From Cohnella endophytica (GTDB lineage: Bacteria; Bacillota; Bacilli; Paenibacillales; Paenibacillaceae): a stretch of DNA of 54,713 nt. Location of the stretch: assembly GCF_003628305.1 (NCBI RefSeq), contig NZ_RBZM01000018.1, forward strand, positions 1 to 54,713. The letters run 5' to 3'. Positions 24,110 to 33,712 of the stretch are shown here, in pieces; positions within the stretch are counted from its first letter, which is position 1, and each line of letters starts with the position of its first letter. Made by a program: the position numbers and the translations under genes. The notes under the pieces are model-generated. The model was not told the origin of the DNA. It did no database searches and worked only from the letters and a program-made list of their open reading frames with translations.

Positions 24110-24195
24110 ATTTGGCATTCTAATCTAACAATCATCTTAGTCGTCATTTCACAAGGAATGAGAGATCTAAGAAATCTCTTGGAGGTGGGTTAATT

Positions 24196-27100
24196 TTGAA
24201 AAAATCGTATGTAAGATTAATATCCATGCTATTAATTGCCGCTTTATCGGTAGCAAACGTATTCGGATTTATTCAAACTCCTTTTAACGCAACCGTTGCT
24301 TATGCAGCATCGACAGGCGGCGTAACCAATTCCGATTTTGAATCGGGAGGTTTAACCGGCTGGACTTCGACCGGCTCGGTTACAATCCAAACGTCCGACA
24401 AACATGCCGGAACTTCATCCGCGAAAATGTCTGCGGCGAATTCGACTCTTGAACAGACAATTACGAACATTCCGCAAGGAAGCTACACATTGTCCGCATG
24501 GGTCAAAGGCGCAACTAGCGGCAGCAGTAATAATGCCTATCTATTGGCGACGAACACAGGCGGACCTGATGCCAGACTGTTGGTTGACGGTTATATTAGC
24601 GCTACTGCTTGGACGCAGGTCGCTATTCGTAATGTGCTGATTTACAACGGACAAATCACCGTAAGTTTCTTGTCAGGTAACGGCACTAACCTAGCGATAG
24701 ACGATGTCGAGCTGACGCTCGATAGCGATGATAATAATCCGGTCATGAACTGGAACTTCGAATCAAACGGGGGCAGCCTGGACAAGTGGGCAGTCGATCA
24801 AGGTACGGTATCGCAGACAATAAACTCGGATACCGGTACGACTGCCGCGGTACTCAGCGCTAATTCCCAGATCAGTCAAGTCCTCAACGTGAAACCGAAC
24901 ACTTCGTATATTGCGACCGTTCGGGCCAAGGTGGACAAGCAGGATACTTGGAAAACGATATATCAACGCGATTACAACGGCGCAACCGGCGAGCTCGTCG
25001 AAGTTGTAACCTATGGCGATAGAATAAACCTTGGCGTCAAGAACTTATCCGGTCAGGTTCTCCGTCAGGCGCCTGCAGGAACTGCGGGATATTCGCTTGT
25101 GACGATCGCGTTCCAAACCGGACCAAGCGATACGCAAGTGACGTTATATGCCAACACGATAAAAGACGCGAATTATGCAAATAGCGTTAAGACCTTTAAT
25201 TCCGACGATACCGCTGCTCATGACTTGTGGCCGGGTAACGGTTCGGATAAGGCTTACGTGGACAACTTTGATGTATTCGAAATCGACAACTCGACAATTA
25301 AGGGGTCCGATGTTTCCTTTCTTCCTCTCATTGAGGATAAAGGCGGTAAATATTTTGCCAATGGCGTGCAACAAGATTGCTTAACGATCTTGTCGAACCA
25401 TGGCGTTAATGCGATCACCGGAATGATCTTCGTTCACTCCGGCAATCCGGTGTATGACCAAAGCAATCCGAAAAAGATACTGATGTCCTATTTCAACGAT
25501 ATCGATGGAAATCCGTTTCCTCAAACGATGCAAGCCGGCTATTTCGACAAGATCCATTCGTTCGAGCTTGCGAGAAGGGCAAAAGATTTAAACCTCGCCT
25601 ATCTTCCAAGCTTTCATTTCAGCGATACCTGGATGAGCGCAGCTAAAGCTTACGCTCCGTACGAGTGGATGTACAAAGATTCCAGCGGCAAATTAGTGGA
25701 TCAAACGTTAGATCAGACGGCAACCACGATGTACAACTATGTTTACGATTTTACCAAGGGCTTGGTAGATCAGGGCACGCCTCCTACGATCGGGGTCAAG
25801 CTGGGCAACGAACAAGACGGAGGAATCGTATGGCCTACGGGCAAGGGTTACAGTTCTAACGGCTTCAAGGTGCTTCAAAATGCCGCTTATGACGCGATGA
25901 AAGCTGCCTATCCCGGAGCCAGCGGCTACATCCATTCGAATAACGGGTATACTCCGTCCACTTCGGATACCATATTCAACACTTTAAAAAGCAATAGCGT
26001 AAAGTTCGATGGACAGGCGTATTCGCTCTATGGCGGACATGCTTCAAGCGATATTCTCTTTATGATCATGAACAATATTACCAAATTCCCGGATAAAGAC
26101 TATCTTGACGTGGAAACAGGATTTACGTTCACAAAATATAGTTCAACATGGACCAGCGCGAGTTCGTCTATGGGGCAATCTAGTTTTTACCAGAGCACCC
26201 CGAACGGGCAGTACAACTGGCTGCTTGACTACATGCAAGCGTTTAGGGATGCTCCCAACCCGAATAACCGAATGAGAGGTTTCTTCTATTGGGAAACCGA
26301 CTGGATCGGAGTCGAAGGTGCCGGCGGAATGGCAGGCGACGCCAATAGCGTTGACAAACGGATCATGTTCAACAACGGCGACCCTGCGATTAAAGAGATG
26401 GGCAGCACGGCTAACGGTAAAATGGGCGATATGATGGACAGTATGTACGCGTATCTGTGGAGAGGTAAGGCTAAAGACAAGCCTGCGACAATGCAAACGC
26501 CGCTTAAGGGTTACGGCACATATACGATCGCTCAGACGCATCCGACGGGTATTTCTCTGAATAAATCGGCGACCAGCTTGATTGTAGGAAACACGCAAAG
26601 ATTGCTTCCTACCCTTACGCCGACGAATGGAATTGTGGATAGCAATGTGACGTGGAGCTCGGATAATCCCGGCGTTGCGACAGTTGACCGTAACGGATAC
26701 GTAACCGCGGTATCGGCGGGAGCGTCTCGAATTACCGTCAAGACGGTTGATGGAGGATTTAGTGCAACCTGCGATGTTTCGGTAGTTGATCTTACGGAAG
26801 CGGGAACGGGAAACCTGAATCTGACCCTTAACGGAAATCCGATTAGCGGCACCGTGTCCGAAAAAGTATGGGATAAGCTTATTTTGAAAGCAACGCTTCC
26901 AGCCGGCACGACAAACAAAACCGTTATATTTACGTCAAGCAATCCGCAAGTGGCTTCATTCCTTGGAGAAACATGGCAATCCTCCAATCCGGGTACGTTG
27001 TACCAACAAACAGACTTAACGCAGAATGTGCAGCTGAATGTTAAGTTCAACGGGACGACGACGGTGACGGCGACATCGGCGGACGGCACGGCGATCGCGA

Positions 27101-30100
27101 GCTTCCAACTCGACACGTCCAAAATTCCCGTAACTAAAGTCACGATCGACAAGTCGCCAAGCGTAACCGTAAGCCTCGGCAGAACGCAACAGTTGAAAGC
27201 TACCGTCGCGCCGTCTGACGCCAGCTTTAATACGGTAAAATGGACTTCGTCTAACGATGCAATCGCTACCGTTGACCAAAACGGTCTCGTGACAACAAAG
27301 TCGACAGGGAAGGCAACGATAACGGCTACCTCCGACGATGACTCGTCCCTATTTGCATCAAGCGAAATTAATGTTGTTCCGGTAATGGTAACCGGGCTAA
27401 GCCTTAATAAGTCCACAATTAATATTATGATCGGTTCAACGAAGCCGATTATTCCGATCATCACGCCGTCGGATGCCTATAATAAAAAAATCTATTGGGT
27501 TAGCTCCAACAATAACATTGCCACCGTTGACAATAACGGCAATGTCTCCGGTATTGCGGAAGGAGCTGCAGTGATTACGGCAACAACCGATGACGGCGGT
27601 TTCCATCAAGACGCTGTCGCAAATGTTCAATCGACGCCTGTCACGGTGAGTGGCGTATCGCTGAATAAGAACACATACTATTTTGCTTCGGATTATTTCT
27701 CAAGCACGAATCCGGCGCCAATTGCTCCGAGCGTTCAACTAGTCGCTAACATCTTCCCGGAAGATGCGACCAACACCGATGTTGTCTGGACTACCGACAA
27801 CCCGCTCGTAGCCACAGTCGATGCATTCGGCGTAGTTACGGGAATTAAATCCGGTGTGGCTACGATTACGGCTAAGACCAAGGACGGCAACTTTACGGCA
27901 TCATCTAAAGTTTATGTTCCGACCGTGAGCGAGAGTTTCGATAACCGGACGATAGCCGATAATTGGGGATCCGCTCTTGGAACCGGAGGGGGAGCCGGCA
28001 ATATAGGCGGTTCGGTTACCGCGGTTGCCGGAAATAACGTCTTTCAAATTAGCGGCGGCGGATCCGGCGTCAGAAGTACGCAGAAGGCGTTCTCTCCGGC
28101 GATCGTCAATAACAAGATCGAACTGAATTTCGATTGGAACGTGGGCGCTCCAGCCAGCACGCCGGGTGCTCAGCTCAGCATCGAGGACAGCAGTAATAAT
28201 CGCTACTTGACGCTGCAGTATAATTCCGCAACGGAATTAGTCTACGGTTCCGGCGGCGTTCCAAGTAATGCTGCAATTACCGGAACGAAAGTCGGTACGG
28301 GATTCAATGTAAACAATGCGACTTATCAAGTTCAAGTTACGTTGGATTTTGTCGCTAAAAAAATAAACTTAAAAATAACAAACAAAAGTAATTCTTCGGT
28401 GACTGCTAATATTTCCAATATTCCTTTTGATTCCGCGACAAATTACAACAACAATTTAGGCAAGGTCGAATTTGTACTTCCGAGAACTAGCGGCACGTCT
28501 TCATGGACAAGTTGGATTGACAACTTTAACGTATATGAAGCAACGCCTAAAGCGGCTTGGATTACATTAAATAAAACGTCGCTCAGTCTGCTCGGAATTC
28601 CGGGAACTCCTAGCAGCGCTTCCCAGTTAACAGCGACGGTTAATCCGAATGTCGCCGAAGTGGACCAAAGGGTGACATGGAAGTCGAATGATACTTCCAT
28701 AGCTACGGTAAACAGCGCAGGAGTCGTAACGGCAGTCGCCGAGGGCAATACAACGGTAACCGCAACTTCCGTGGCCAATTCATCGCTGATTGCAATCTGC
28801 TCGGTCGATGTACATGGCACGATTGTCCCGGTTGAAGAAATCGGAATTAATGATACCGCCGGACATAAGATTGACGAAACCATCGTCAGTATGAATTCGG
28901 GCGATACGAAACAGTTAGTTTTGAATACCTTCCCAAGCAGCCCGGATTATAGGTCTGTAGAGTGGAAATCAGACAATACGAGCGTTGCTATTGTAGATTC
29001 CGCTACGGGGTTAGTCATGGCGGTGGGTCCGGGAGACGCGAAAATAACGGTTACGATAGACGCCTATCCTGAATACGGCGGATACATGCCATCCACGTTT
29101 TTGACCATTCATACGACTGGAGAAGTACTGGCTAACGTTCAAAACTTGCAGACGGCAATCAATAATGCCGTTGCTGCGAAATCGATGCCTGACGATTATT
29201 ATACGGCAGCGAGCATCGGCACATTTAACGCGGCTCTGGCAAAGGCTCAAACAGATCTTGCGAGTGCGTTAGCCGACAAATGGGACACTTCCAAGCAAGG
29301 CCAAATCGATCAGGATACGGCGGATTTGAATAGTGCGGTATCAGGACTTACGATCAGCTCGGATATTAAAGTGACAACGGTTAGTCTTTCAGCGGGTACT
29401 CTGACGCTTTCTGCCGGGTTGTCCAAACAGTTAACCGCAACCGTATCGCCGACACATGCAACGGACAAGAGCCTTACTTGGACTTCCAGCAACCCGTCTA
29501 TTGCAGATGTTGACCAGAACGGTAAAGTTATCGCTTATAAATCAGGTACTGCCACGATCAAAGCGACTGCAAATAATGGGGGCGCGTTTGGACAGAGTGT
29601 CGTAACGGTTTCCAGCGACGTTTCTTCCGGATATGCATTGAACGGCGGAGCAGTATCGGCGAGCAAATCCAGCGGCTCATCCCCTGCAACAAATCCGCTG
29701 ACGAATGCTCCGTCAATGAGCACAAGCTCCGCCTGGTCGACTGGCGCAAACTTGCAAACGACTTCAACCCCTGAATGGTGGCAGGTTGATCTGGGCTCGT
29801 TGGCACGCATCGACAGCATCAAGATGGGCTTCTGGCAGACGATGAAATACAGCATCCTGGTTTCCGATAATGGTACGCAGTGGACGACAGCCGTCGACAA
29901 TAGCGGAAGTTATGGCGGCGGAGCGGCTACGGCAATCTTTAACGTTAATATGCCTGCCGATACGTTTGCAAGATATATCCGGGTCAATATCTACGGAGTA
30001 TCGACAACAACTGATTGGGTAGGAATTACGGTTTTCCAAGCCAATGGTGCTTTTGTCTCGCCGCCGGCATCCATTAGCCTGAACAAGAATTCCGATTCCC

Positions 30101-32724
30101 TTCTAGTAGGCAGTACATTACAGATGATAGCCAGCTTGGCTCAAGTGAATGTGGACACAAGAATTACGTGGACATCGAGCGATACAAGTAAAGCTACCGT
30201 TGATTCGAACGGACTTGTAACGGCCAAAGCACCTGGATTAGTTACAATTACAGCAAAAACAACAAACGGAAAAACAGCCGCATGTGACGTAAATGTCGTA
30301 TCCGACTTACCGAGCATTCCTACTGGATTGACAGCAACGGCAAGCGGAACGGCAGCAATCGACTTGAGTTGGGCAGCGTCAAGCGATGCGACAGGTTATA
30401 ATGTGTACCGTTCAGCGACACAGAACGGCACGTACACGCTGCTCAACACGACAGCGCCGGTAACGGGAACGAGCTACAGCGATACGGGCCTGACAGACGA
30501 CACCATGTACTACTACAAGATTACGGCAGTAAATGCGGCAGGCGAATCCGCACAGACATCCGACGTATCGGCGAAGACGGATAAAGCGCTCTCTGCGCCG
30601 AATACGCCGACCGGTCTGCAAGCTTCGGCAAGCGGAACGGCGTCAATCGACCTGAATTGGGCTGCATCAAACGATGCGACAGGTTATAATGTGTACCGTT
30701 CAGCGACACAGAACGGCACGTACACACTGCTCAACACGACAGCGCCGGTAACGGGAACGAGCTACAGCGATACGGGCCTGACAGACGACACCATGTACTA
30801 CTACAAGATTACGGCGGTAAATGCGGCAGGCGAATCCGCACAGACGTCCAATGTATCGGCGAAGACGGATAAAGCGCTCTCTGCGCCGAATACGCCGACC
30901 GGTTTGCAAGCTTCGGCAAGCGGAACGGCGTCAATCGACTTGAGTTGGGCAGCGTCAAGCGATGCGACAGGTTATAATGTGTACCGTTCAGCGACACAAA
31001 ATGGTGCGTACACGCTGCGCAATACGACAGCGCCGGTAACGGGAACGAGCTACAGCGATACGGGCCTGACAGACGACACCACGTACTACTACATGATTAC
31101 GGCGCTAAATGCGGCGGGCGAATCCGCACAAACATCCTATGTATCGGCGAAGACGGATAAAGCGCTCTCTGCGCCGAATACGCCGACCGGTCTGCAAGCT
31201 TCGGCAAGCGGAACGGCGTCAATCGACCTGAGTTGGACTGCATCAAACGATGCGACAGGTTACAATGTGTACCGTTCAACGACACAGAACGGCACGTACA
31301 TGCTGCTAAACACGACAGCGCCGGTAACGGGAACGAGCTACAGCGATACGGGCTTGTCGGCAGGAACGACTTATTACTATAAAGTTACATCCGTGAACAG
31401 CGAAGGCGAGTCGGGTTATTCTACTGCAGCCAACGCAACGACAACAGCAACGAGTACCGACCCTGGTACTGACCCTGGTACTGGCCCTGGTACTGGCCCT
31501 GGTCCAGGTCCTGGACCATCCAACGGCACTTCGACGCCAAATACGCCTGTGGCCGAAGTCAAAGACGGAACTATAGGGATCAAAGCAAGCGCGGATACGA
31601 AAGGCACCGCTATCGTAAACGTCAATGCCGACGACCTGTCGAAGGCGATCAAGGATACCAAGAATAATTCGCTAAATATTAACGTAGAACTTGATCAGTC
31701 GGCGAATGCGGCGCAAGCCGTTGCCGTCAATATTCCTGCTCTTCAGTTGAAATCGGGCATCGATAAAGTCAAGAAGGTCGTCATCAATACGGGGCTCGCA
31801 ACCGTCACTATTAGTTCGGAGCAATTAGATCGGATGTTGGGTGAATATTCAACGCAGCTTCAACTTTCCGTCACCCGTGCAGACGTAACCGGATTGTCCG
31901 AGGAAGCCAAAGGTCAAATCGGCCAAAACGACGTCTACGATTTCCATATGAGCGTCGATGGAAAGACGTTCGGTCAATTCACGGAGGCAAATGCTATAAC
32001 GGTGGATATTCCGTACACGCTCAAAGCGGGAGAAGATCCGAATAAAGTCGTCATCTATTACATCGGCGACGACGGGAAGCTGGAAATTATCAAGAACGGG
32101 ATCTTCAATCCGCTGACGGGAATGGTGAGCTTCAAACCTCAGCATTTCAGCAAGTATGCGGCTGCGTATGCGAACGTGAAATTCAATGATTTAAGCGGCG
32201 CGGCTTGGGCTCGATCGAGCATCGAAGCGCTTGCGGCAAGAAAGATTGTCTCGGGTGTAGGCGGAGACAAATTTAATCCAAGCGGAAATGTTACGCGAGG
32301 ACAATTCATCCTTATGCTGATCACAGCGTTGAATTTGACGGACAGCGCAGCAAAAGCAACCTTCAGCGATGTGAAAGAGAAAGACTATTATTACCAGGCG
32401 GTTGCGACGGCTCAGAAATTGGGTATCGTATCGGGAAGAGCGGATGGAACCCTCGGCGCGAACGCGGCGATCACCCGTCAGGATATGGCCGTAATGTTGT
32501 ACAAAGCTTTGCTAGTAAAGAAAACGATAGATCCGCAAGCGGCATCGACGCCATCGTTCGGCGATGCGGCAAGCATTGCTTCGTACGCGACGCAAGCGGT
32601 AGCGGCTATCCAACGCGAAGGACTGATGTCCGGCTTCGGAGACGGACGGTTCAAACCGTTGAATAATACGACGAGAGCGGAAGCGGCATCGGTCATCTTC
32701 AAAGTGTTAAAAGAAAAGTATTAA
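24196..32724 (+). CDS. Giant cell-surface GH53-like galactanase with Big2, FN3 and SLH domains
   Basis: 2842 residues from a TTG start with GGAGGTGG upstream. Signal peptide about 1-37. Two jelly-roll carbohydrate-binding-like domains follow (about 40-175 and 180-370). The catalytic part (about 370-770) resembles GH53 endo-beta-1,4-galactanase: LPSFHFSDTWMSAAKAYAP, acid/base Glu539 in GNEQDGG, nucleophile Glu640 in DVETGF. Next come about eight Big2 Ig-like domains, a laminin-G-like stretch, a FIVAR-like helical stretch, and a discoidin-like domain (EWWQVDLGSLARIDSIKMGFW). Then four FN3 domains, a DPGTGPG linker and a domain often found before SLH. Three SLH domains at the end (about 2660-2842) bind secondary wall polymer. 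The enzyme should cut galactan side chains of pectin at the cell surface. Gene large but open throughout. Confidence 0.9.
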   Translation: MKKSYVRLISMLLIAALSVANVFGFIQTPFNATVAYAASTGGVTNSDFESGGLTGWTSTGSVTIQTSDKHAGTSSAKMSAANSTLEQTITNIPQGSYTLSAWVKGATSGSSNNAYLLATNTGGPDARLLVDGYISATAWTQVAIRNVLIYNGQITVSFLSGNGTNLAIDDVELTLDSDDNNPVMNWNFESNGGSLDKWAVDQGTVSQTINSDTGTTAAVLSANSQISQVLNVKPNTSYIATVRAKVDKQDTWKTIYQRDYNGATGELVEVVTYGDRINLGVKNLSGQVLRQAPAGTAGYSLVTIAFQTGPSDTQVTLYANTIKDANYANSVKTFNSDDTAAHDLWPGNGSDKAYVDNFDVFEIDNSTIKGSDVSFLPLIEDKGGKYFANGVQQDCLTILSNHGVNAITGMIFVHSGNPVYDQSNPKKILMSYFNDIDGNPFPQTMQAGYFDKIHSFELARRAKDLNLAYLPSFHFSDTWMSAAKAYAPYEWMYKDSSGKLVDQTLDQTATTMYNYVYDFTKGLVDQGTPPTIGVKLGNEQDGGIVWPTGKGYSSNGFKVLQNAAYDAMKAAYPGASGYIHSNNGYTPSTSDTIFNTLKSNSVKFDGQAYSLYGGHASSDILFMIMNNITKFPDKDYLDVETGFTFTKYSSTWTSASSSMGQSSFYQSTPNGQYNWLLDYMQAFRDAPNPNNRMRGFFYWETDWIGVEGAGGMAGDANSVDKRIMFNNGDPAIKEMGSTANGKMGDMMDSMYAYLWRGKAKDKPATMQTPLKGYGTYTIAQTHPTGISLNKSATSLIVGNTQRLLPTLTPTNGIVDSNVTWSSDNPGVATVDRNGYVTAVSAGASRITVKTVDGGFSATCDVSVVDLTEAGTGNLNLTLNGNPISGTVSEKVWDKLILKATLPAGTTNKTVIFTSSNPQVASFLGETWQSSNPGTLYQQTDLTQNVQLNVKFNGTTTVTATSADGTAIASFQLDTSKIPVTKVTIDKSPSVTVSLGRTQQLKATVAPSDASFNTVKWTSSNDAIATVDQNGLVTTKSTGKATITATSDDDSSLFASSEINVVPVMVTGLSLNKSTINIMIGSTKPIIPIITPSDAYNKKIYWVSSNNNIATVDNNGNVSGIAEGAAVITATTDDGGFHQDAVANVQSTPVTVSGVSLNKNTYYFASDYFSSTNPAPIAPSVQLVANIFPEDATNTDVVWTTDNPLVATVDAFGVVTGIKSGVATITAKTKDGNFTASSKVYVPTVSESFDNRTIADNWGSALGTGGGAGNIGGSVTAVAGNNVFQISGGGSGVRSTQKAFSPAIVNNKIELNFDWNVGAPASTPGAQLSIEDSSNNRYLTLQYNSATELVYGSGGVPSNAAITGTKVGTGFNVNNATYQVQVTLDFVAKKINLKITNKSNSSVTANISNIPFDSATNYNNNLGKVEFVLPRTSGTSSWTSWIDNFNVYEATPKAAWITLNKTSLSLLGIPGTPSSASQLTATVNPNVAEVDQRVTWKSNDTSIATVNSAGVVTAVAEGNTTVTATSVANSSLIAICSVDVHGTIVPVEEIGINDTAGHKIDETIVSMNSGDTKQLVLNTFPSSPDYRSVEWKSDNTSVAIVDSATGLVMAVGPGDAKITVTIDAYPEYGGYMPSTFLTIHTTGEVLANVQNLQTAINNAVAAKSMPDDYYTAASIGTFNAALAKAQTDLASALADKWDTSKQGQIDQDTADLNSAVSGLTISSDIKVTTVSLSAGTLTLSAGLSKQLTATVSPTHATDKSLTWTSSNPSIADVDQNGKVIAYKSGTATIKATANNGGAFGQSVVTVSSDVSSGYALNGGAVSASKSSGSSPATNPLTNAPSMSTSSAWSTGANLQTTSTPEWWQVDLGSLARIDSIKMGFWQTMKYSILVSDNGTQWTTAVDNSGSYGGGAATAIFNVNMPADTFARYIRVNIYGVSTTTDWVGITVFQANGAFVSPPASISLNKNSDSLLVGSTLQMIASLAQVNVDTRITWTSSDTSKATVDSNGLVTAKAPGLVTITAKTTNGKTAACDVNVVSDLPSIPTGLTATASGTAAIDLSWAASSDATGYNVYRSATQNGTYTLLNTTAPVTGTSYSDTGLTDDTMYYYKITAVNAAGESAQTSDVSAKTDKALSAPNTPTGLQASASGTASIDLNWAASNDATGYNVYRSATQNGTYTLLNTTAPVTGTSYSDTGLTDDTMYYYKITAVNAAGESAQTSNVSAKTDKALSAPNTPTGLQASASGTASIDLSWAASSDATGYNVYRSATQNGAYTLRNTTAPVTGTSYSDTGLTDDTTYYYMITALNAAGESAQTSYVSAKTDKALSAPNTPTGLQASASGTASIDLSWTASNDATGYNVYRSTTQNGTYMLLNTTAPVTGTSYSDTGLSAGTTYYYKVTSVNSEGESGYSTAANATTTATSTDPGTDPGTGPGTGPGPGPGPSNGTSTPNTPVAEVKDGTIGIKASADTKGTAIVNVNADDLSKAIKDTKNNSLNINVELDQSANAAQAVAVNIPALQLKSGIDKVKKVVINTGLATVTISSEQLDRMLGEYSTQLQLSVTRADVTGLSEEAKGQIGQNDVYDFHMSVDGKTFGQFTEANAITVDIPYTLKAGEDPNKVVIYYIGDDGKLEIIKNGIFNPLTGMVSFKPQHFSKYAAAYANVKFNDLSGAAWARSSIEALAARKIVSGVGGDKFNPSGNVTRGQFILMLITALNLTDSAAKATFSDVKEKDYYYQAVATAQKLGIVSGRADGTLGANAAITRQDMAVMLYKALLVKKTIDPQAASTPSFGDAASIASYATQAVAAIQREGLMSGFGDGRFKPLNNTTRAEAASVIFKVLKEKY
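30319..31445 (+). repeat. Four tandem 288-bp repeats (FN3 domains)
   Basis: The marker ACAGGTTATAATGTGTACCG recurs at 30391, 30679 and 30967, and with one change at 31255, exactly 288 bases apart. The units are nearly identical in DNA, so copies arose recently or are kept alike by recombination. Each encodes a fibronectin type III domain. Copy number may vary between strains, and short-read assembly here is unreliable. Confidence 0.93.
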
Positions 32725-32754
32725 CAGTAAGCCTAACAACATCATGATTTGAAC

Positions 32755-32788
32755 CCGAAGTCCCGATAGAAAAATATCGGGACTTCGG
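32755..32788 (+). terminator. Terminator after the giant glycosidase gene
   Basis: CCGAAGTCCCGAT pairs with ATCGGGACTTCGG around AGAAAAAT. The T run is weak, but the stem is very stable. Confidence 0.75.
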
Positions 32789-32823
32789 GTATATTTCAAC
32801 AAATTGCGGGTGGCAAATTCTTT

Positions 32824-32853
32824 TTGGTTCTTAGAGTGGGATTATGCTATAAT
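32824..32853 (+). promoter_or_regulatory. Probable promoter of tRNA-Arg
   Basis: TTGGTT (32824-32829), 18 bases, TATAAT (32848-32853), 12 bases before the tRNA. Confidence 0.55.
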
Positions 32854-32865
32854 GATTATTGCTGT

Positions 32866-32941
32866 GGCTCCGTAGCTCAGCGGATAGAGCGACGGTTTCC
32901 TAAACCGCAGGTCGGAGGTTCAAGTCCTCTCGGGGCCGCCA
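32866..32941 (+). tRNA. tRNA-Arg (anticodon CCU)
   Basis: 76 bases. The acceptor GGCTCCG pairs with CGGGGCC (one G-T), discriminator G, encoded CCA. The D arm is GCTCAGCGGATAGAGC, the anticodon loop TTCCTAA gives CCU, and the T arm has the loop TTCAAGT. A terminator follows 17 bases later. Confidence 0.95.
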
Positions 32942-32957
32942 TTTCCATAAAAAGTCG

Positions 32958-32988
32958 AAGAACCGTGCCGATGGCGCGGTTCTTTTTT
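32958..32988 (+). terminator. Terminator after tRNA-Arg
   Basis: AAGAACCGTGCC pairs with GGCGCGGTTCTT around GAT, followed by TTTT. Confidence 0.88.
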
Positions 32989-33119
32989 GTGTTTATTTGG
33001 GGTCATAGCGAATACGAATAAGTTTTGTCGAGGCCGATGAAAGAGCAGGACTATTCATCTAAATAAGCGAATGTAAATAACTGGATTGCCCCCCGTACAT
33101 CCGAGAGGAGCTGTGGCTT

Positions 33120-33683
33120 ATGATTCGCGTGTTGATCGTCGAAGACGATCTTTTCTGGCAGGATCAATTGCGACATGAGCTTGGCGACGAGCCGGATATC
33201 GACGTGCTGGCTACCGTATCCGGCAAAGACGAAGCCCTTCAATTCATACAACAACATCCAACGGATGTCGTGCTCATGGATATTAATTTAACCGCGAACA
33301 ATTTGGACGGTATCGAAGCGACTCGAATGATCGTCCGGCTCATGAGCGAGCGGACGAAAGTGATCATGCTCACCTCGCTCCACCAATCGGACATCATCGT
33401 CGATAGCTTCCGCAATGGCGCGATCAATTACATTACCAAATCGAATTACGCGCATCTCGTGGCCGCTATACGAGAAGCCGATCAAGGCAAAGCTTCGATC
33501 CATGCCGACGTCGCGGATGCCGTCCGCAACGAGCTAAAGCTCTCGATATTGACGCCGATGGAGCGCGAGGTTTATCAGATGAAAGCTCAGGGCTTCAACA
33601 AATTCCAGATCGCCGAAAAGCTGTTCAAATCCGTGAACACGATCAAAAGCCAGTTAAAGAGCATTCGCGACAAATTACGCTGA
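33120..33683 (+). CDS. NarL/FixJ-type response regulator
   Basis: 187 residues, GAGGAG ten bases before the ATG. Residues 1-120 are a receiver domain: the acidic pair Asp9-Asp10 (VEDD), phosphoacceptor Asp54 (VLMDINL), MLTSLHQ and ITKSNYA with the conserved Lys. Residues about 125-187 are a LuxR-type helix-turn-helix (LTPMEREVYQMKAQGFNKFQIAEKLFKSVNTIKSQLKSI). It should be a DNA-binding regulator controlled by phosphorylation. The convergent gene 29 bases away encodes a histidine kinase, the likely partner. That kinase is not of the HisKA_3 class that usually pairs with LuxR-type regulators, a slight oddity. Confidence 0.9.
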   Translation: MIRVLIVEDDLFWQDQLRHELGDEPDIDVLATVSGKDEALQFIQQHPTDVVLMDINLTANNLDGIEATRMIVRLMSERTKVIMLTSLHQSDIIVDSFRNGAINYITKSNYAHLVAAIREADQGKASIHADVADAVRNELKLSILTPMEREVYQMKAQGFNKFQIAEKLFKSVNTIKSQLKSIRDKLR

Positions 33684-33712
33684 TCGCGAACTCGATTTTC
33701 TCCTCCCGAGAT

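Larger units (their letters stand above)
23753..24195. other. Intergenic region before the giant glycosidase gene
   Basis: Holds two hairpins, an AT-rich promoter-like stretch (GATAAT at 23986-23991), a short leader-like ORF and a cre-like site, listed separately. No larger gene. Confidence 0.5.

Noticed and set aside
26532..27464. Long minus-strand frame (310 codons) opposite the giant glycosidase gene, and several similar ones
   Set aside because: They lie antisense to a well-supported coding sequence, have no ribosome sites, and reflect its codon bias and repeats.
30319..31445. Regular repeats considered as a CRISPR array
   Set aside because: The 288-base units are coding FN3 domains with no unique spacers. 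The minisatellite at 54240 likewise has no spacers. No cas genes are present.
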